Source of the DNA: an uncultured Actinomycetes bacterium
GTDB taxonomy: Bacteria; Actinomycetota; Thermoleophilia; Solirubrobacterales; Solirubrobacteraceae
Direction: 5' to 3'
DNA length: 5,019 nucleotides
Assembly: GCA_937888775.1 (NCBI GenBank)
Contig: CALAQT010000095.1
Span: 1-5,019, forward strand
Every line of letters starts with the position of its first letter. Position 1 is the first letter of the stretch. Made by a program: the position numbers and the translations under genes. Positions 1 to 5,019 of this stretch are shown piece by piece. A model generated the notes under the pieces. The model saw only the letters and a program-made list of their open reading frames with translations. It did not search any database and was not told the DNA's origin.

Positions 1-550
1 GAACCTGACCCGATCCCACTTGACACCCAACCGCTGGACAAGTAAGCGCAAGCGGGGACGCGCTTCAGGCGGCCCGCGGTGCCGGCCGCGCCAACGCCGG
101 CCGGGACGATCGGATCCGTGGCCAAGCGATCACCGGCCCGCCGGGCCCCGGCGGATGAAAGCGAGCGTCAACGGGCACCGCTCCGCACCAGATGCAACGG
201 CGACATCCTTGCCGCCCTAGTGGCTTCGCTTTGTACGATCCGGAAGCCTTGGCTCGGCCTGACACTCTGAGACGGCTGCCTCTTCGTGGGAGGGGCCATG
301 AGCGGCCGCGCTGCGGCCGGCGCCCCTTGCTGTCGTGCAGCACAAGTTGGTGACCTTGATCGTGCGCTGCTGGGACGCGACCTGACCCGTGGTGCCCGTC
401 TGTTGAGGATCGCCCTGGCGACCCTCGGAGCCCGATGTGCCCGGCCCCGGCTCGCGGCGAACCGTCGCCGATGAGCCGTTGGAGTCGCAGTGCGTCCGCC
501 CGGCGCCACGTGTGTTCAAGGCACCGGACCGGGGAACCGATGAAGAGGTG
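1..550. other. 5' region without a supportable gene
   Basis: No reading frame here resembles a known protein; the short frames are arginine-, proline- and alanine-rich, as expected of random GC-rich sequence. A consensus-like -35 hexamer (TTGACA, 20-25) is present, but the best -10 at a 17-nt spacing is TAAGCG, so a sigma-70 promoter is not well supported. Two small GC hairpins occur: arms 82-87 and 99-104 with an inner 3-bp extension, and arms 135-139 and 143-147 with a 3-nt loop. The stretch from 437 onward is in frame with the GAF-GGDEF gene and may be its N-terminal extension if the GTG at 437 is used. Confidence 0.5.
427..430 (+). promoter_or_regulatory. possible ribosome binding site for the alternative GTG 437 start
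   Basis: GGAG lies 6 nt before GTG 437, which is in frame with the GAF-GGDEF protein. It is better spaced than the AGAGG (544-548) just before ATG 551. The 38 extra residues do not belong to either recognised domain, so I kept ATG 551 but cannot exclude the longer form. Confidence 0.3.
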
Positions 551-1669
551 ATGACTGATCCAGCTCAGCCGGAGAGCCTCACGCCTTGGGCGGGTTCGAT
601 GAAGACCGAGTTCGTCGACGAGATTTTCTCGGTACAGAGCTTGGTGGCCCGGCGTGCGCCGCTGGCCGCGATCTACCAAGCGGTGGTGGACGGTGCGTTG
701 CGCCTGCTGAGGGCCGAGATTGGTTCTCTTCGGTTCGTCGATCTCGAGGATCCGGCCTGGATGGTGGCGGTGGCCTGGAGCGGTTCGGCGGGAACCGGGG
801 AGCGCTGGCGCCACCGCGCACCGATCACCGAGGGCGTCAGCGGACAGGTGATCTCGACTGGTCGGATCGTGGCGGTTGAAGACGGTCTTCGGAGCCACAA
901 GCGTTCCCAGCTCGTACCGATGGGAGCACAGGCATTGATAGGGGCGCCGATTCGCGAGCACACCGGGGTGGTCGGGAGCCTCGTCGTCGGCTCGATGCAG
1001 CCCGGCCGTCGATGGACTTTGAGCGACCGTGGCGTGCTGGCCACCTACGCCCAGCACGTCAGCGTCGCCGTGCTGGTCGCCGGACGGGGACACGCGCTGC
1101 GACAGGCTCTAATCGACCCGCTGACTGGCCTGGGCAATCGTGGGTTGTTGCTGGATCGGCTCCAACACGAGCTCGTGCGCGCTGACCGCGGCGCGACGCC
1201 GCCGACGATCCTGTTCATGGACCTCGACCGCTTCAAGGAGGTCAACGACTCGCTCGGACACTTCGCCGGTGATCGGCTTCTGATGGCGGTCGCCGAGCGA
1301 CTACGGTACTGCGTCCGGGAAGAGGACGTCTGTGCGCGCCTGTCAGGAGACGAGTTCGCCGTCCTGCTGGCCGCCGGAGCTGACCCCGCCGCAGTCGCGC
1401 AGCGCATCATCGCCGCCCTCAGCCGCCCTTTCGAGATCGCCGATACCGAGATCGCGATCAGCGTCAGCATCGGCATCGCGACCGGGACCGACGACGCGGA
1501 CAGCCTGCTTCGCGACGCCGACAGTGCCATGTACAAGGCCAAGCGGACCGGCGTCGGCCACTACGAGCGCTACCAGCCGAGCACGCGCGAAGACCTTTCA
1601 TCGCAGACCGCGGTGCTCGGCGGCACACTGGACGACGTGGTGCCGTCCGCCGCCGCCGCTCTCATCTGA
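551..1669 (+). CDS. GAF-GGDEF diguanylate cyclase (SGDEF variant)
   Basis: Predicted cytoplasmic diguanylate cyclase that condenses two GTP to cyclic di-GMP, controlled by an N-terminal GAF sensor. The product is 372 residues from ATG 551. Residues about 20-175 match a GAF domain in pattern, including the ITEGVSGQVISTG turn and the hydrophobic GAPI...GSLVVGS strands. Residues about 183-340 form the GGDEF domain: D-PLTGLGNR (189-197), metal-binding aspartate in LFMDLDRFKEVND (D224), GHFAGD, and the active loop SGDEF (265-269). R256-E-E-D259 lies five residues upstream of SGDEF, the correct place for the allosteric inhibitory site, so product inhibition is likely. SGDEF departs from canonical GGDEF only at the first glycine, a change seen in other apparently active family members. 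No membrane segment or HTH is visible, and about 29 residues of C-terminal tail are unassigned. The start is uncertain: ATG 551 has AGAGG only 2 nt upstream, GTG 437 has GGAG 6 nt upstream and would add 38 arginine/proline-rich residues, and ATG 599 is also in frame. The GAF ligand cannot be told from sequence. Confidence 0.93.
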   Translation: MTDPAQPESLTPWAGSMKTEFVDEIFSVQSLVARRAPLAAIYQAVVDGALRLLRAEIGSLRFVDLEDPAWMVAVAWSGSAGTGERWRHRAPITEGVSGQVISTGRIVAVEDGLRSHKRSQLVPMGAQALIGAPIREHTGVVGSLVVGSMQPGRRWTLSDRGVLATYAQHVSVAVLVAGRGHALRQALIDPLTGLGNRGLLLDRLQHELVRADRGATPPTILFMDLDRFKEVNDSLGHFAGDRLLMAVAERLRYCVREEDVCARLSGDEFAVLLAAGADPAAVAQRIIAALSRPFEIADTEIAISVSIGIATGTDDADSLLRDADSAMYKAKRTGVGHYERYQPSTREDLSSQTAVLGGTLDDVVPSAAAALI

Positions 1670-1679
1670 GGGCGGCGGT
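1652..1679 (+). terminator. strong GC hairpin spanning the stop codon of the cyclase gene
   Basis: Arms 1652-1663 and 1668-1679 pair over 12 positions (ten Watson-Crick, two G-U wobbles) and close on the tetraloop ATCT. The TGA stop at 1667-1669 lies in the loop and the right arm. No T-run follows, so this is not a classical Rho-independent terminator. It could be a U-poor terminator or an mRNA 3' stabilising structure. The convergent arrangement with the next gene makes a stop signal here plausible. Confidence 0.45.
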
Positions 1680-1750
1680 CGAGCGACGCTGGTGATGACC
1701 TCGTCAACTGCCGGCGCTCGTTACCTGTGTCGGCTGCGGACGACGTCTTG

Positions 1751-1768
1751 GATCGCTGTGCAGCGATC
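1751..1768. repeat. perfect 7-bp inverted repeat with 4-nt loop
   Basis: Arms GATCGCT (1751-1757) and AGCGATC (1762-1768) are perfectly complementary around GTGC. It lies 81 nt after the cyclase stop codon and could act as a second transcript end or as a protein-binding site. No T-tract follows on either strand. Confidence 0.4.
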
Positions 1769-1770
1769 AG

Positions 1771-1808
1771 GCCGTGGCCAGCTCTGCTCGAGCACTTGCC
1801 GTGGCCAG
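1771..1808. repeat. pair of 11-bp direct repeats
   Basis: GCCGTGGCCAG occurs exactly at 1771-1781 and 1798-1808, with start points 27 bp apart. It sits directly beside the hairpin at 1751-1768. The unit may be a binding site, but a chance repeat in GC-rich sequence is possible. Confidence 0.35.
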
Positions 1809-1891
1809 TGCCCCGATACGCGCCCACACTCACATTAGACCCCCCCGCAAAGCGAGCCGATCAGCGCGTTGACGACCACCTCGACGTCCGT

Positions 1892-2197
1892 TCATGGCGC
1901 CGGCTGCTCCGCCGGCGAAGCCGTGACTCCCGCCTCAGTCGAACCGATGCTCGAGTCGCCGCAACCCGGCGACTCTAGCCTCGGCTTGATCTCGGCTGCC
2001 GGAGTGCAGGGGAGACCACCGATTTGTTCGGTAACGAGAATCACCGCCAGCACGCCGCAGCCGGCGAGTACCGCCTTGTCGCTAAGGCGGTCACGAGGGT
2101 ACCGCAGCTCCTTCTCGCGGGCAGAAGTCGCGAGATCGCTTACGCCGACGTCGTCGTTGTGGTGCGAGTGACACCCTGCGGACGCTCGCTCTTTCAT
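1892..2197 (-). CDS. candidate small membrane-associated protein, weak
   Basis: I do not recognise this 101-residue frame. It begins at ATG 2197 and ends with TGA at 1892. Residues about 1-40 are polar and contain a histidine-rich stretch (CHSHH near 9-13). One hydrophobic segment follows (AVLAGCGVLAVILV, about 42-55), which could be a single membrane span, then a proline/serine/glycine-rich tail with two more cysteines. Against it: no Shine-Dalgarno sequence before the ATG, third-position GC of about 73% (unremarkable here), and two perfect hairpins inside it. The frame is also open upstream to 2467. It could equally be chance. Confidence 0.22.
   Translation of the reverse strand: MKERASAGCHSHHNDDVGVSDLATSAREKELRYPRDRLSDKAVLAGCGVLAVILVTEQIGGLPCTPAAEIKPRLESPGCGDSSIGSTEAGVTASPAEQPAP
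1953..1975. repeat. perfect 9-bp inverted repeat with 5-nt loop
   Basis: GAGTCGCCG (1953-1961) and CGGCGACTC (1967-1975) are perfectly complementary around CAACC. The hairpin is strong on either strand but is not followed by a T-run. It falls inside the weak small-ORF candidate on the minus strand. Confidence 0.45.
2070..2091. repeat. perfect 8-bp inverted repeat with 6-nt loop
   Basis: ACCGCCTT (2070-2077) and AAGGCGGT (2084-2091) pair perfectly around GTCGCT. The shape recalls an intrinsic terminator stem but no T-tract follows on either strand. Confidence 0.4.
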
Positions 2198-2494
2198 CGC
2201 CAGGCCCGCACGCGCCTCTGTGGACGTCGCTGACAGGCAAATCCCGCTCGACATAAACGGAGTTTTCAGACCTGAGCGGCGCGTCGCACGTTGAGGTTGC
2301 GTGTAACGAGTTGCGGGCTTTGTTGCCCAGAGCCCACCGGGGCGGCCCCGATGCCTAGCACCGTCGGGATCCCGAGCCAACATATCCGTTTTGCCGAGAC
2401 CCGGCCAGAAGCAGGCGCACCCGCACACCCTCAGGCACACCTTCGGCCGTCTCCTGGCCGCTTCCAAAGCCGAACTCTTTCGACCTCGGGTCCT

Positions 2495-2513
2495 GAGGCT
2501 ACGTGGTAGCCTC
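2495..2513. repeat. perfect 7-bp inverted repeat with 5-nt loop
   Basis: GAGGCTA (2495-2501) and TAGCCTC (2507-2513) pair perfectly around CGTGG, with one further T-G wobble outside. It lies about 230 nt beyond the end of the minus-strand gene, so it could end a long 3' untranslated region, but there is no T-run. Confidence 0.35.
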
Positions 2514-2739
2514 GCGCGCTTCGCCTAGCAGGACGACATCAACCAAGGGGTGTTGGGCGTGGGCACAGGTGTTTTCGGACGAGCGGACATGATCTTGGCG
2601 GTGCGCTCCGTTCGTCTCGCCTGCGCTGTGCTCGCCGTGGGCTAATCGCTGCGGTATTCGGGGGCCGCTCCTGGGTTCGTGGTGCTGTTCGTGCTCAACC
2701 CGTCGCGTGGTGATCAAGCTCTCCTGAGCATGGCGGGCG

Positions 2740-4053
2740 TCAGCGCCAGATCCAGTTGGCCAGGTGCATTACTTGAGAGATGCTCTGGCCGTTGGTGCCG
2801 GTGAGGTAGACGTCGACTGCCAGGAGATTGTTAGGGGGGTGATTGCCCCTCATCAGGCTCTTGCCCTGAGGAGTGAGCTTGAGGTTCTCAAAGAAACCTC
2901 GTTCGGGTCCCATGTTGAAGTCGAGCTGCCCGATCACAGTACCGTTGTGAGACATTTGGATGTGCCCGGCGCAGGTGGTCTGGCCGGCGAAGCAGCCGAC
3001 CTCGACGCCGATCCATCCTCCGGGGGAGACGAAGCCCATCCTGCCCATCAGCTTGATCGTCGAGATGGTCTGGCTGGGCCCAGCGGTCTTGAACGTCTTG
3101 TCGACGCCGTAGTAGGTGCTGCCGCCGCTCTGACCGACAAGCCGGTAGTGATAGGTGCCGTTGGCGACGAGCCCGCTGATGTACTTGTTGACCGCCACGC
3201 CGCTGGTGCCCGTCCCGGCGTCCCCGGCGGTCGTCTGCAAGCCGTAGGAGGGCGTGGTGCCGAACTGGAAGAAGTAGCTGGTGGACACGCCCTGAGGATT
3301 GAGCACGCCGTTGAGCGTCGCGGAGGTCTGGCCTACCGCCGAAGCGCTCCCGGTGCTCATCGCCTTGAACATCTGATCCGCGCCGACCGCGGTTCCGCCG
3401 GCGCTGACCGCCACCACGCGATAGTGGTAGGCCTCTGCGGCGTTCAGTCCGTTGAGCTGGGCGCTCACCGGCACATCGGCGGTGCCGGCGCCGGCGCTGG
3501 CGGCCGCCGTCTGCTGACCATAGTCGGCGGTCGTGCCGTACTCGAAGTAGTACGTCGTCGCCTGACCGGCGGGGTTGACGGTTCCGTTCAGCGTCGCGCT
3601 GATCGTCCCGCCGGGGGCATCCACGTTGCTCGCCGAGCCGCTGGCGGCGATCGGCGACGCGGAGGACGGCGGCGCCGTGCCGTTGGTCGCGAACTTCTGA
3701 TCGGAACCGACCGACACGCCGGAGGCGCTGGTGGCGATGATCCGGAAGTGATAGGTGCTCCCGGGGCTGAGGCCGGTCAATCCGTAGCTGACCGGGGTGG
3801 CGACGGTCCCAGCGCCGGCCGAGGTCAGCGGCGTCTCGTGCCCGTAGGCGCTCGTCGGACCCCACTGAAACGCGTAGCTTGTCTGCTGTCCGTTGGGATT
3901 GACCGTCCCGTTGAAGGTCGCGCTGGTGTCGGCGACGTTCGTGGCGGCGGCGGTGGTCACCGCCGGAGGGCTCGAAGCTCCCAGCGCGAGCGTCGCTGGA
4001 ACGATCACCGCGGCCACCAGCACGGCAATAACGGCAATGTGCAGCTTGCGCAT
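2740..4053 (-). CDS. secreted protein with three fibronectin-III-like modules
   Basis: Predicted exported, 437-residue beta-rich protein of unknown function. Residues 1-28 form a signal peptide: basic MRKLH, hydrophobic core about 6-22, cleavage probably near residues 25-28. Three related modules follow at about 31-122, 135-231 and 235-323. Each carries an N-G-x-x-N-P-x-G turn (48-55, 156-163, 248-255), a G-x-T-x-x-Y-G motif (65-71, 173-179, 265-271) and a Y-H-[FY]-R strand (101-104, 209-212, 301-304), typical of fibronectin-III-like folds. Residues about 328-437 form a separate C-terminal domain with the only two cysteines (C354, C361; C-x6-C), likely a disulfide outside the cell, of a beta type I associate with Solirubrobacterales exported proteins. 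There is no LPxTG signal, C-terminal membrane anchor or catalytic motif, so a surface, matrix or binding role is inferred. I chose ATG 4053, not the in-frame ATG 4101, because AGGGAG lies 5 nt upstream and the signal peptide starts there. It is transcribed alone, convergent with the cyclase gene and divergent from the phosphatase. Confidence 0.9.
   Translation of the reverse strand: MRKLHIAVIAVLVAAVIVPATLALGASSPPAVTTAAATNVADTSATFNGTVNPNGQQTSYAFQWGPTSAYGHETPLTSAGAGTVATPVSYGLTGLSPGSTYHFRIIATSASGVSVGSDQKFATNGTAPPSSASPIAASGSASNVDAPGGTISATLNGTVNPAGQATTYYFEYGTTADYGQQTAAASAGAGTADVPVSAQLNGLNAAEAYHYRVVAVSAGGTAVGADQMFKAMSTGSASAVGQTSATLNGVLNPQGVSTSYFFQFGTTPSYGLQTTAGDAGTGTSGVAVNKYISGLVANGTYHYRLVGQSGGSTYYGVDKTFKTAGPSQTISTIKLMGRMGFVSPGGWIGVEVGCFAGQTTCAGHIQMSHNGTVIGQLDFNMGPERGFFENLKLTPQGKSLMRGNHPPNNLLAVDVYLTGTNGQSISQVMHLANWIWR
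3085..3351 (-). repeat. fibronectin-III-like module 3 (protein repeat)
   Basis: This encodes residues about 235-323, with NGVLNPQG, FGTTPSYG and TYHYRL. It begins 92 residues after module 2 and leads straight into the C-terminal cysteine-bearing domain. Confidence 0.7.
3361..3651 (-). repeat. fibronectin-III-like module 2 (protein repeat)
   Basis: This encodes residues about 135-231, with NGTVNPAG, YGTTADYG and AYHYRV. It begins 108 residues after module 1, measured between the N-P turns, and has an extra glycine-rich lead-in. Confidence 0.7.
3688..3963 (-). repeat. fibronectin-III-like module 1 (protein repeat)
   Basis: This encodes residues about 31-122 of the secreted protein, including NGTVNPNG, WGPTSAYG and STYHFR. 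A linker of about 12 residues rich in Ala, Pro and Ser separates it from module 2. It is the most diverged of the three at the tryptophan-containing YG-equivalent position. Confidence 0.7.
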
Positions 4054-4058
4054 GAGGT

Positions 4059-4064
4059 CTCCCT
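4059..4064 (-). promoter_or_regulatory. ribosome binding site fixing the start of the secreted protein gene
   Basis: On the minus strand AGGGAG lies 5 nt before ATG 4053. The in-frame upstream ATG at 4101 would place 16 extra residues before the signal peptide, which would be unusual. Confidence 0.75.
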
Positions 4065-4156
4065 GCGTCGTTTGTGCTTGTCCCCAAAACAAAACCCTCA
4101 AACTCGCGCGAAGTTGCGGTGCCGCTCGGACTGGTAACCCTCCTGACAGGCGTCGC

Positions 4157-4178
4157 GACTAACGCGATAGTCAGTTAG
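4157..4178. repeat. overlapping inverted repeats upstream of the secreted protein gene
   Basis: GACTA (4157-4161) pairs with TAGTC (4168-4172), while CTAAC (4159-4163) pairs with GTTAG (4174-4178). The two 5-bp pairs share bases and are mutually exclusive. They lie about 105-125 nt upstream of ATG 4053, where an operator could sit. The arms are short, so chance is possible. Confidence 0.35.
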
Positions 4179-4236
4179 CCCGGAGTACGGCTGGGACGAG
4201 ATGTGCTCCCGTGACCGACAAAGCTGCTTGCTGACC

Positions 4237-4276
4237 GCAGGAAGGCGCAGGAAGGCGCAGGAAGGCGCAGGAAGGC
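4237..4276. repeat. tandem repeat, four exact copies of a decamer
   Basis: GCAGGAAGGC is repeated four times with no mismatch and no spacer. The 10-bp unit is not a multiple of three, so it would cycle through reading frames, which argues against coding. The period is close to one helical turn, so any bound protein would meet each copy on the same face. The perfect identity suggests recent slippage expansion; copy number may vary between strains. Confidence 0.95.
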
Positions 4277-4292
4277 GTTCGGCGAGCCTCTT

Positions 4293-4332
4293 CGAATAGG
4301 TAGCGAGAAGCGACGTTCCCGCTACCTATTCG
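4293..4332. repeat. perfect 13-bp inverted repeat (long hairpin)
   Basis: CGAATAGGTAGCG (4293-4305) and CGCTACCTATTCG (4320-4332) are perfectly complementary around a 14-nt loop. Inside the loop GAA (4307-4309) and TTC (4316-4318) can pair further, and CTT outside the left arm can pair with AAG after a one-base bulge. No T-run follows on either strand, so it is not a standard terminator. The arms are clearly more AT-rich than their surroundings. It may be an operator for a dimeric regulator, a repetitive palindromic element or part of a small RNA. Confidence 0.9.
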
Positions 4333-4709
4333 TAAGAACCCTGGAGGAGCGGTTCCGCGATCGCGATCGACCAGGCTGCCATCCTCGCGTTGCAGTGGCG
4401 CTTTGAGCCACCGCGCCACGTACAAGCCGGATCCAGCGCTGATCGGTGTGTGGTGAGCTGCCGCCTTTAGAACGAAGTCCCGTCGGAGCGTTGATTCGAC
4501 TCTCAGGCCAGCGGCCAGGCGATCAACTCGGTCACGCGCGAGAATCCGCTGCGGTTAGGCAGTCGAGGGCGGCGAGGCCAAGGTCGTCTGCGCGGATCCA
4601 CGGCGAGCTGCTGCCCAATCGCGGCACCAACCGCTGCCCGCGGGGGCCGCAGTCACGTCGACCGCAGCGGCTCACGCGCGGGCACGGCCCGTGGCGTAGC
4701 TTGCCGGTG

Positions 4710-5019
4710 ATGAACCGAAGTTGGGATGCGACGGCTCCCGGAATTCTGCGCCTGCCGTCGGGGCGACTCGTGCGCGGGCGTGGGCTACGTCGACCACTGC
4801 GTGAGGACTCGCTCCCCGAGCTCGCCATCTACTTGCTAGGCGACCGGCCGCCCCCCGTGCCATGGGACGCCCGCTGGGTCCGCTGGCCGGACTTCCGACT
4901 GCCTTCGGACCGCCGCGACGCACAGGACGCTCTGCGCGAGGCCTGGCGCCGCGCAGAGGCGGAGCGGGTAGAGGTCGCCTGCGGCGGTGGCGCGGGAGAA
5001 GCGGCACCGCTCTCGCCTG
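4710..5019 (+). CDS. protein-tyrosine-phosphatase-like protein, partial, apparent frameshift in the catalytic loop
   Basis: This is the first 103 codons of a gene running off the window. The sequence matches what I know of a small actinobacterial phosphatase family: an N-terminal GILRLPSGRLVRGRGLRRPL block (residues 11-30), an IYLLG strand (40-44), a WVRWPDF segment (56-62) whose D61 suits the general-acid WPD loop, and VEVACGGG (87-94) with nucleophile candidate C91. Members normally continue with the C-x5-R loop as G-x-G-R-T-G-T-A-L-A. Here the frame reads C-G-G-G-A-G-E-A-A, so the catalytic arginine is missing. In the frame one base earlier, 5003-5017 reads G-T-A-L-A exactly as expected, pointing to a single-base loss between about 4996 and 5003. 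It may be a pseudogene or a sequencing error. The start is uncertain: GTG 4707 precedes ATG 4710 and no good ribosome site is seen. Substrate unknown. Confidence 0.72.
   Translation, partial: MNRSWDATAPGILRLPSGRLVRGRGLRRPLREDSLPELAIYLLGDRPPPVPWDARWVRWPDFRLPSDRRDAQDALREAWRRAEAERVEVACGGGAGEAAPLSP

Larger units (their letters stand above)
1670..2739. other. long convergent intergenic region without a convincing gene
   Basis: About 1.07 kb separates the ends of the two convergent genes. Frames on both strands lack recognisable domains, have weak starts and overlap one another; none has the codon pattern of the flanking genes. The region holds several perfect short-loop inverted repeats (listed separately), a 12-bp palindrome at 2364-2375 (TCGGGATCCCGA) and a run of seven C at 1840-1846. 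No tRNA T-loop with a matching stem was seen. It may contain a decayed gene, a structured RNA or untranslated 3' regions. Confidence 0.5.
4054..4709. other. divergent intergenic region with clustered repeats
   Basis: This 656-bp gap separates two divergently transcribed genes, so promoters for both should lie here, but no clear -35/-10 pair is visible. It contains overlapping 5-bp inverted repeats (4157-4178), four tandem decamers (4237-4276), a 13-bp perfect inverted repeat (4293-4332), a 12-bp palindrome (CGATCGCGATCG, 4358-4369) and a small GC hairpin (4679-4691) just before the phosphatase start. The minus-strand frame from 4425 to 4171 runs through all the main repeats and looks like chance. 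Confidence 0.55.

Noticed and set aside
20..48. Possible sigma-70 promoter with perfect TTGACA
   Set aside because: The -10 position reads TAAGCG and no gene starts within a reasonable distance.
298..474. 58-codon plus-strand frame with a purine-rich GGGAGGGG just upstream
   Set aside because: The ribosome-site-like stretch is only 2 nt from the ATG and the product is an Arg/Ala-rich sequence without features.
65..1093. 342-residue minus-strand frame opposite the GAF domain, including a C-x-x-C stretch near 180-200
   Set aside because: It overlaps a clear GAF-GGDEF gene on the other strand and its translation is Arg/His/Pro-rich with no domain. The CIWCGAVP stretch looks zinc-ribbon-like but the second cysteine pair is absent.
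2589..2645. 18-codon plus-strand frame MILAVRSVRLACAVLAVG resembling a cut-off signal peptide
   Set aside because: It is too short, has no ribosome binding site, and no homologous continuation is recognisable after the stop.
2499..2717. 72-codon minus-strand frame with TTG start and AGGAG 3 nt upstream, just after the secreted protein gene
   Set aside because: The His/Arg/Glu-rich composition has no hydrophobic core or motif, the start is TTG, and the ribosome-site spacing is short. It may be chance despite its operon-like position.
2764..4137. 457-residue plus-strand frame opposite the secreted protein gene
   Set aside because: This is an antisense shadow produced by high-GC codon bias. 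The minus strand shows a signal peptide, repeats and a good ribosome binding site; this frame shows none.
4358..4369. Palindrome CGATCGCGATCG, containing GCGATCGC
   Set aside because: It resembles the cyanobacterial HIP1 octamer, but a single copy in GC-rich DNA of another lineage is not evidence of that element.
4171..4425. 84-codon minus-strand frame across the decamer and inverted repeats
   Set aside because: It has a TTG start, and the tandem 10-bp repeat and long hairpin inside it are better explained as noncoding structure.

Overview
High-GC (roughly 65%) bacterial DNA, most likely from an actinobacterium. The best clue to lineage is the secreted protein on the minus strand. Its fibronectin-III-like modules (N-G-T-V-N-P-x-G ... 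Y-G-T-T-x-x-Y-G ... T-Y-H-Y-R) and C-x6-C C-terminal beta domain are a style I associate with Thermoleophilia/Solirubrobacterales. The phosphatase family at the right edge is also widespread in actinobacteria. The lineage is inferred from protein style; no marker gene is present.

Layout: (1) 1-550 holds no gene I can support, only GC-rich sequence with small hairpins and possible start signals for the next gene. (2) 551-1669 (+) encodes a cytoplasmic GAF-GGDEF protein, a predicted diguanylate cyclase with an SGDEF active site and an intact RxxD inhibitory site. Its stop codon lies inside a strong GC hairpin. (3) 1670-2739 is about 1.07 kb between two convergent genes. It has no convincing gene, one weak minus-strand small-ORF candidate (1892-2197), and several perfect short-loop inverted repeats. 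(4) 2740-4053 (-) encodes a secreted protein of about 437 residues: signal peptide, three fibronectin-III-like modules, C-terminal beta domain. (5) 4054-4709 is a divergent intergenic region with overlapping small inverted repeats, four exact tandem copies of a decamer, and a perfect 13-bp inverted repeat. (6) 4710-5019 (+) is the 5' part of a protein-tyrosine-phosphatase-like gene that runs off the window. A one-base deletion appears to fall in its catalytic P-loop, removing the catalytic arginine and shifting the frame.

The three genes do not form an operon: the first two converge and the last two diverge. Nothing in the sequence ties them into one pathway. The cyclase would make cyclic di-GMP in response to a GAF-sensed cue, the secreted repeat protein is probably an exported surface or matrix factor, and the phosphatase is a separate, possibly inactivated gene. 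I see no mobile element, CRISPR array, tRNA or rRNA. The points most worth checking are the disrupted phosphatase loop and the decamer/inverted-repeat cluster at 4237-4332.
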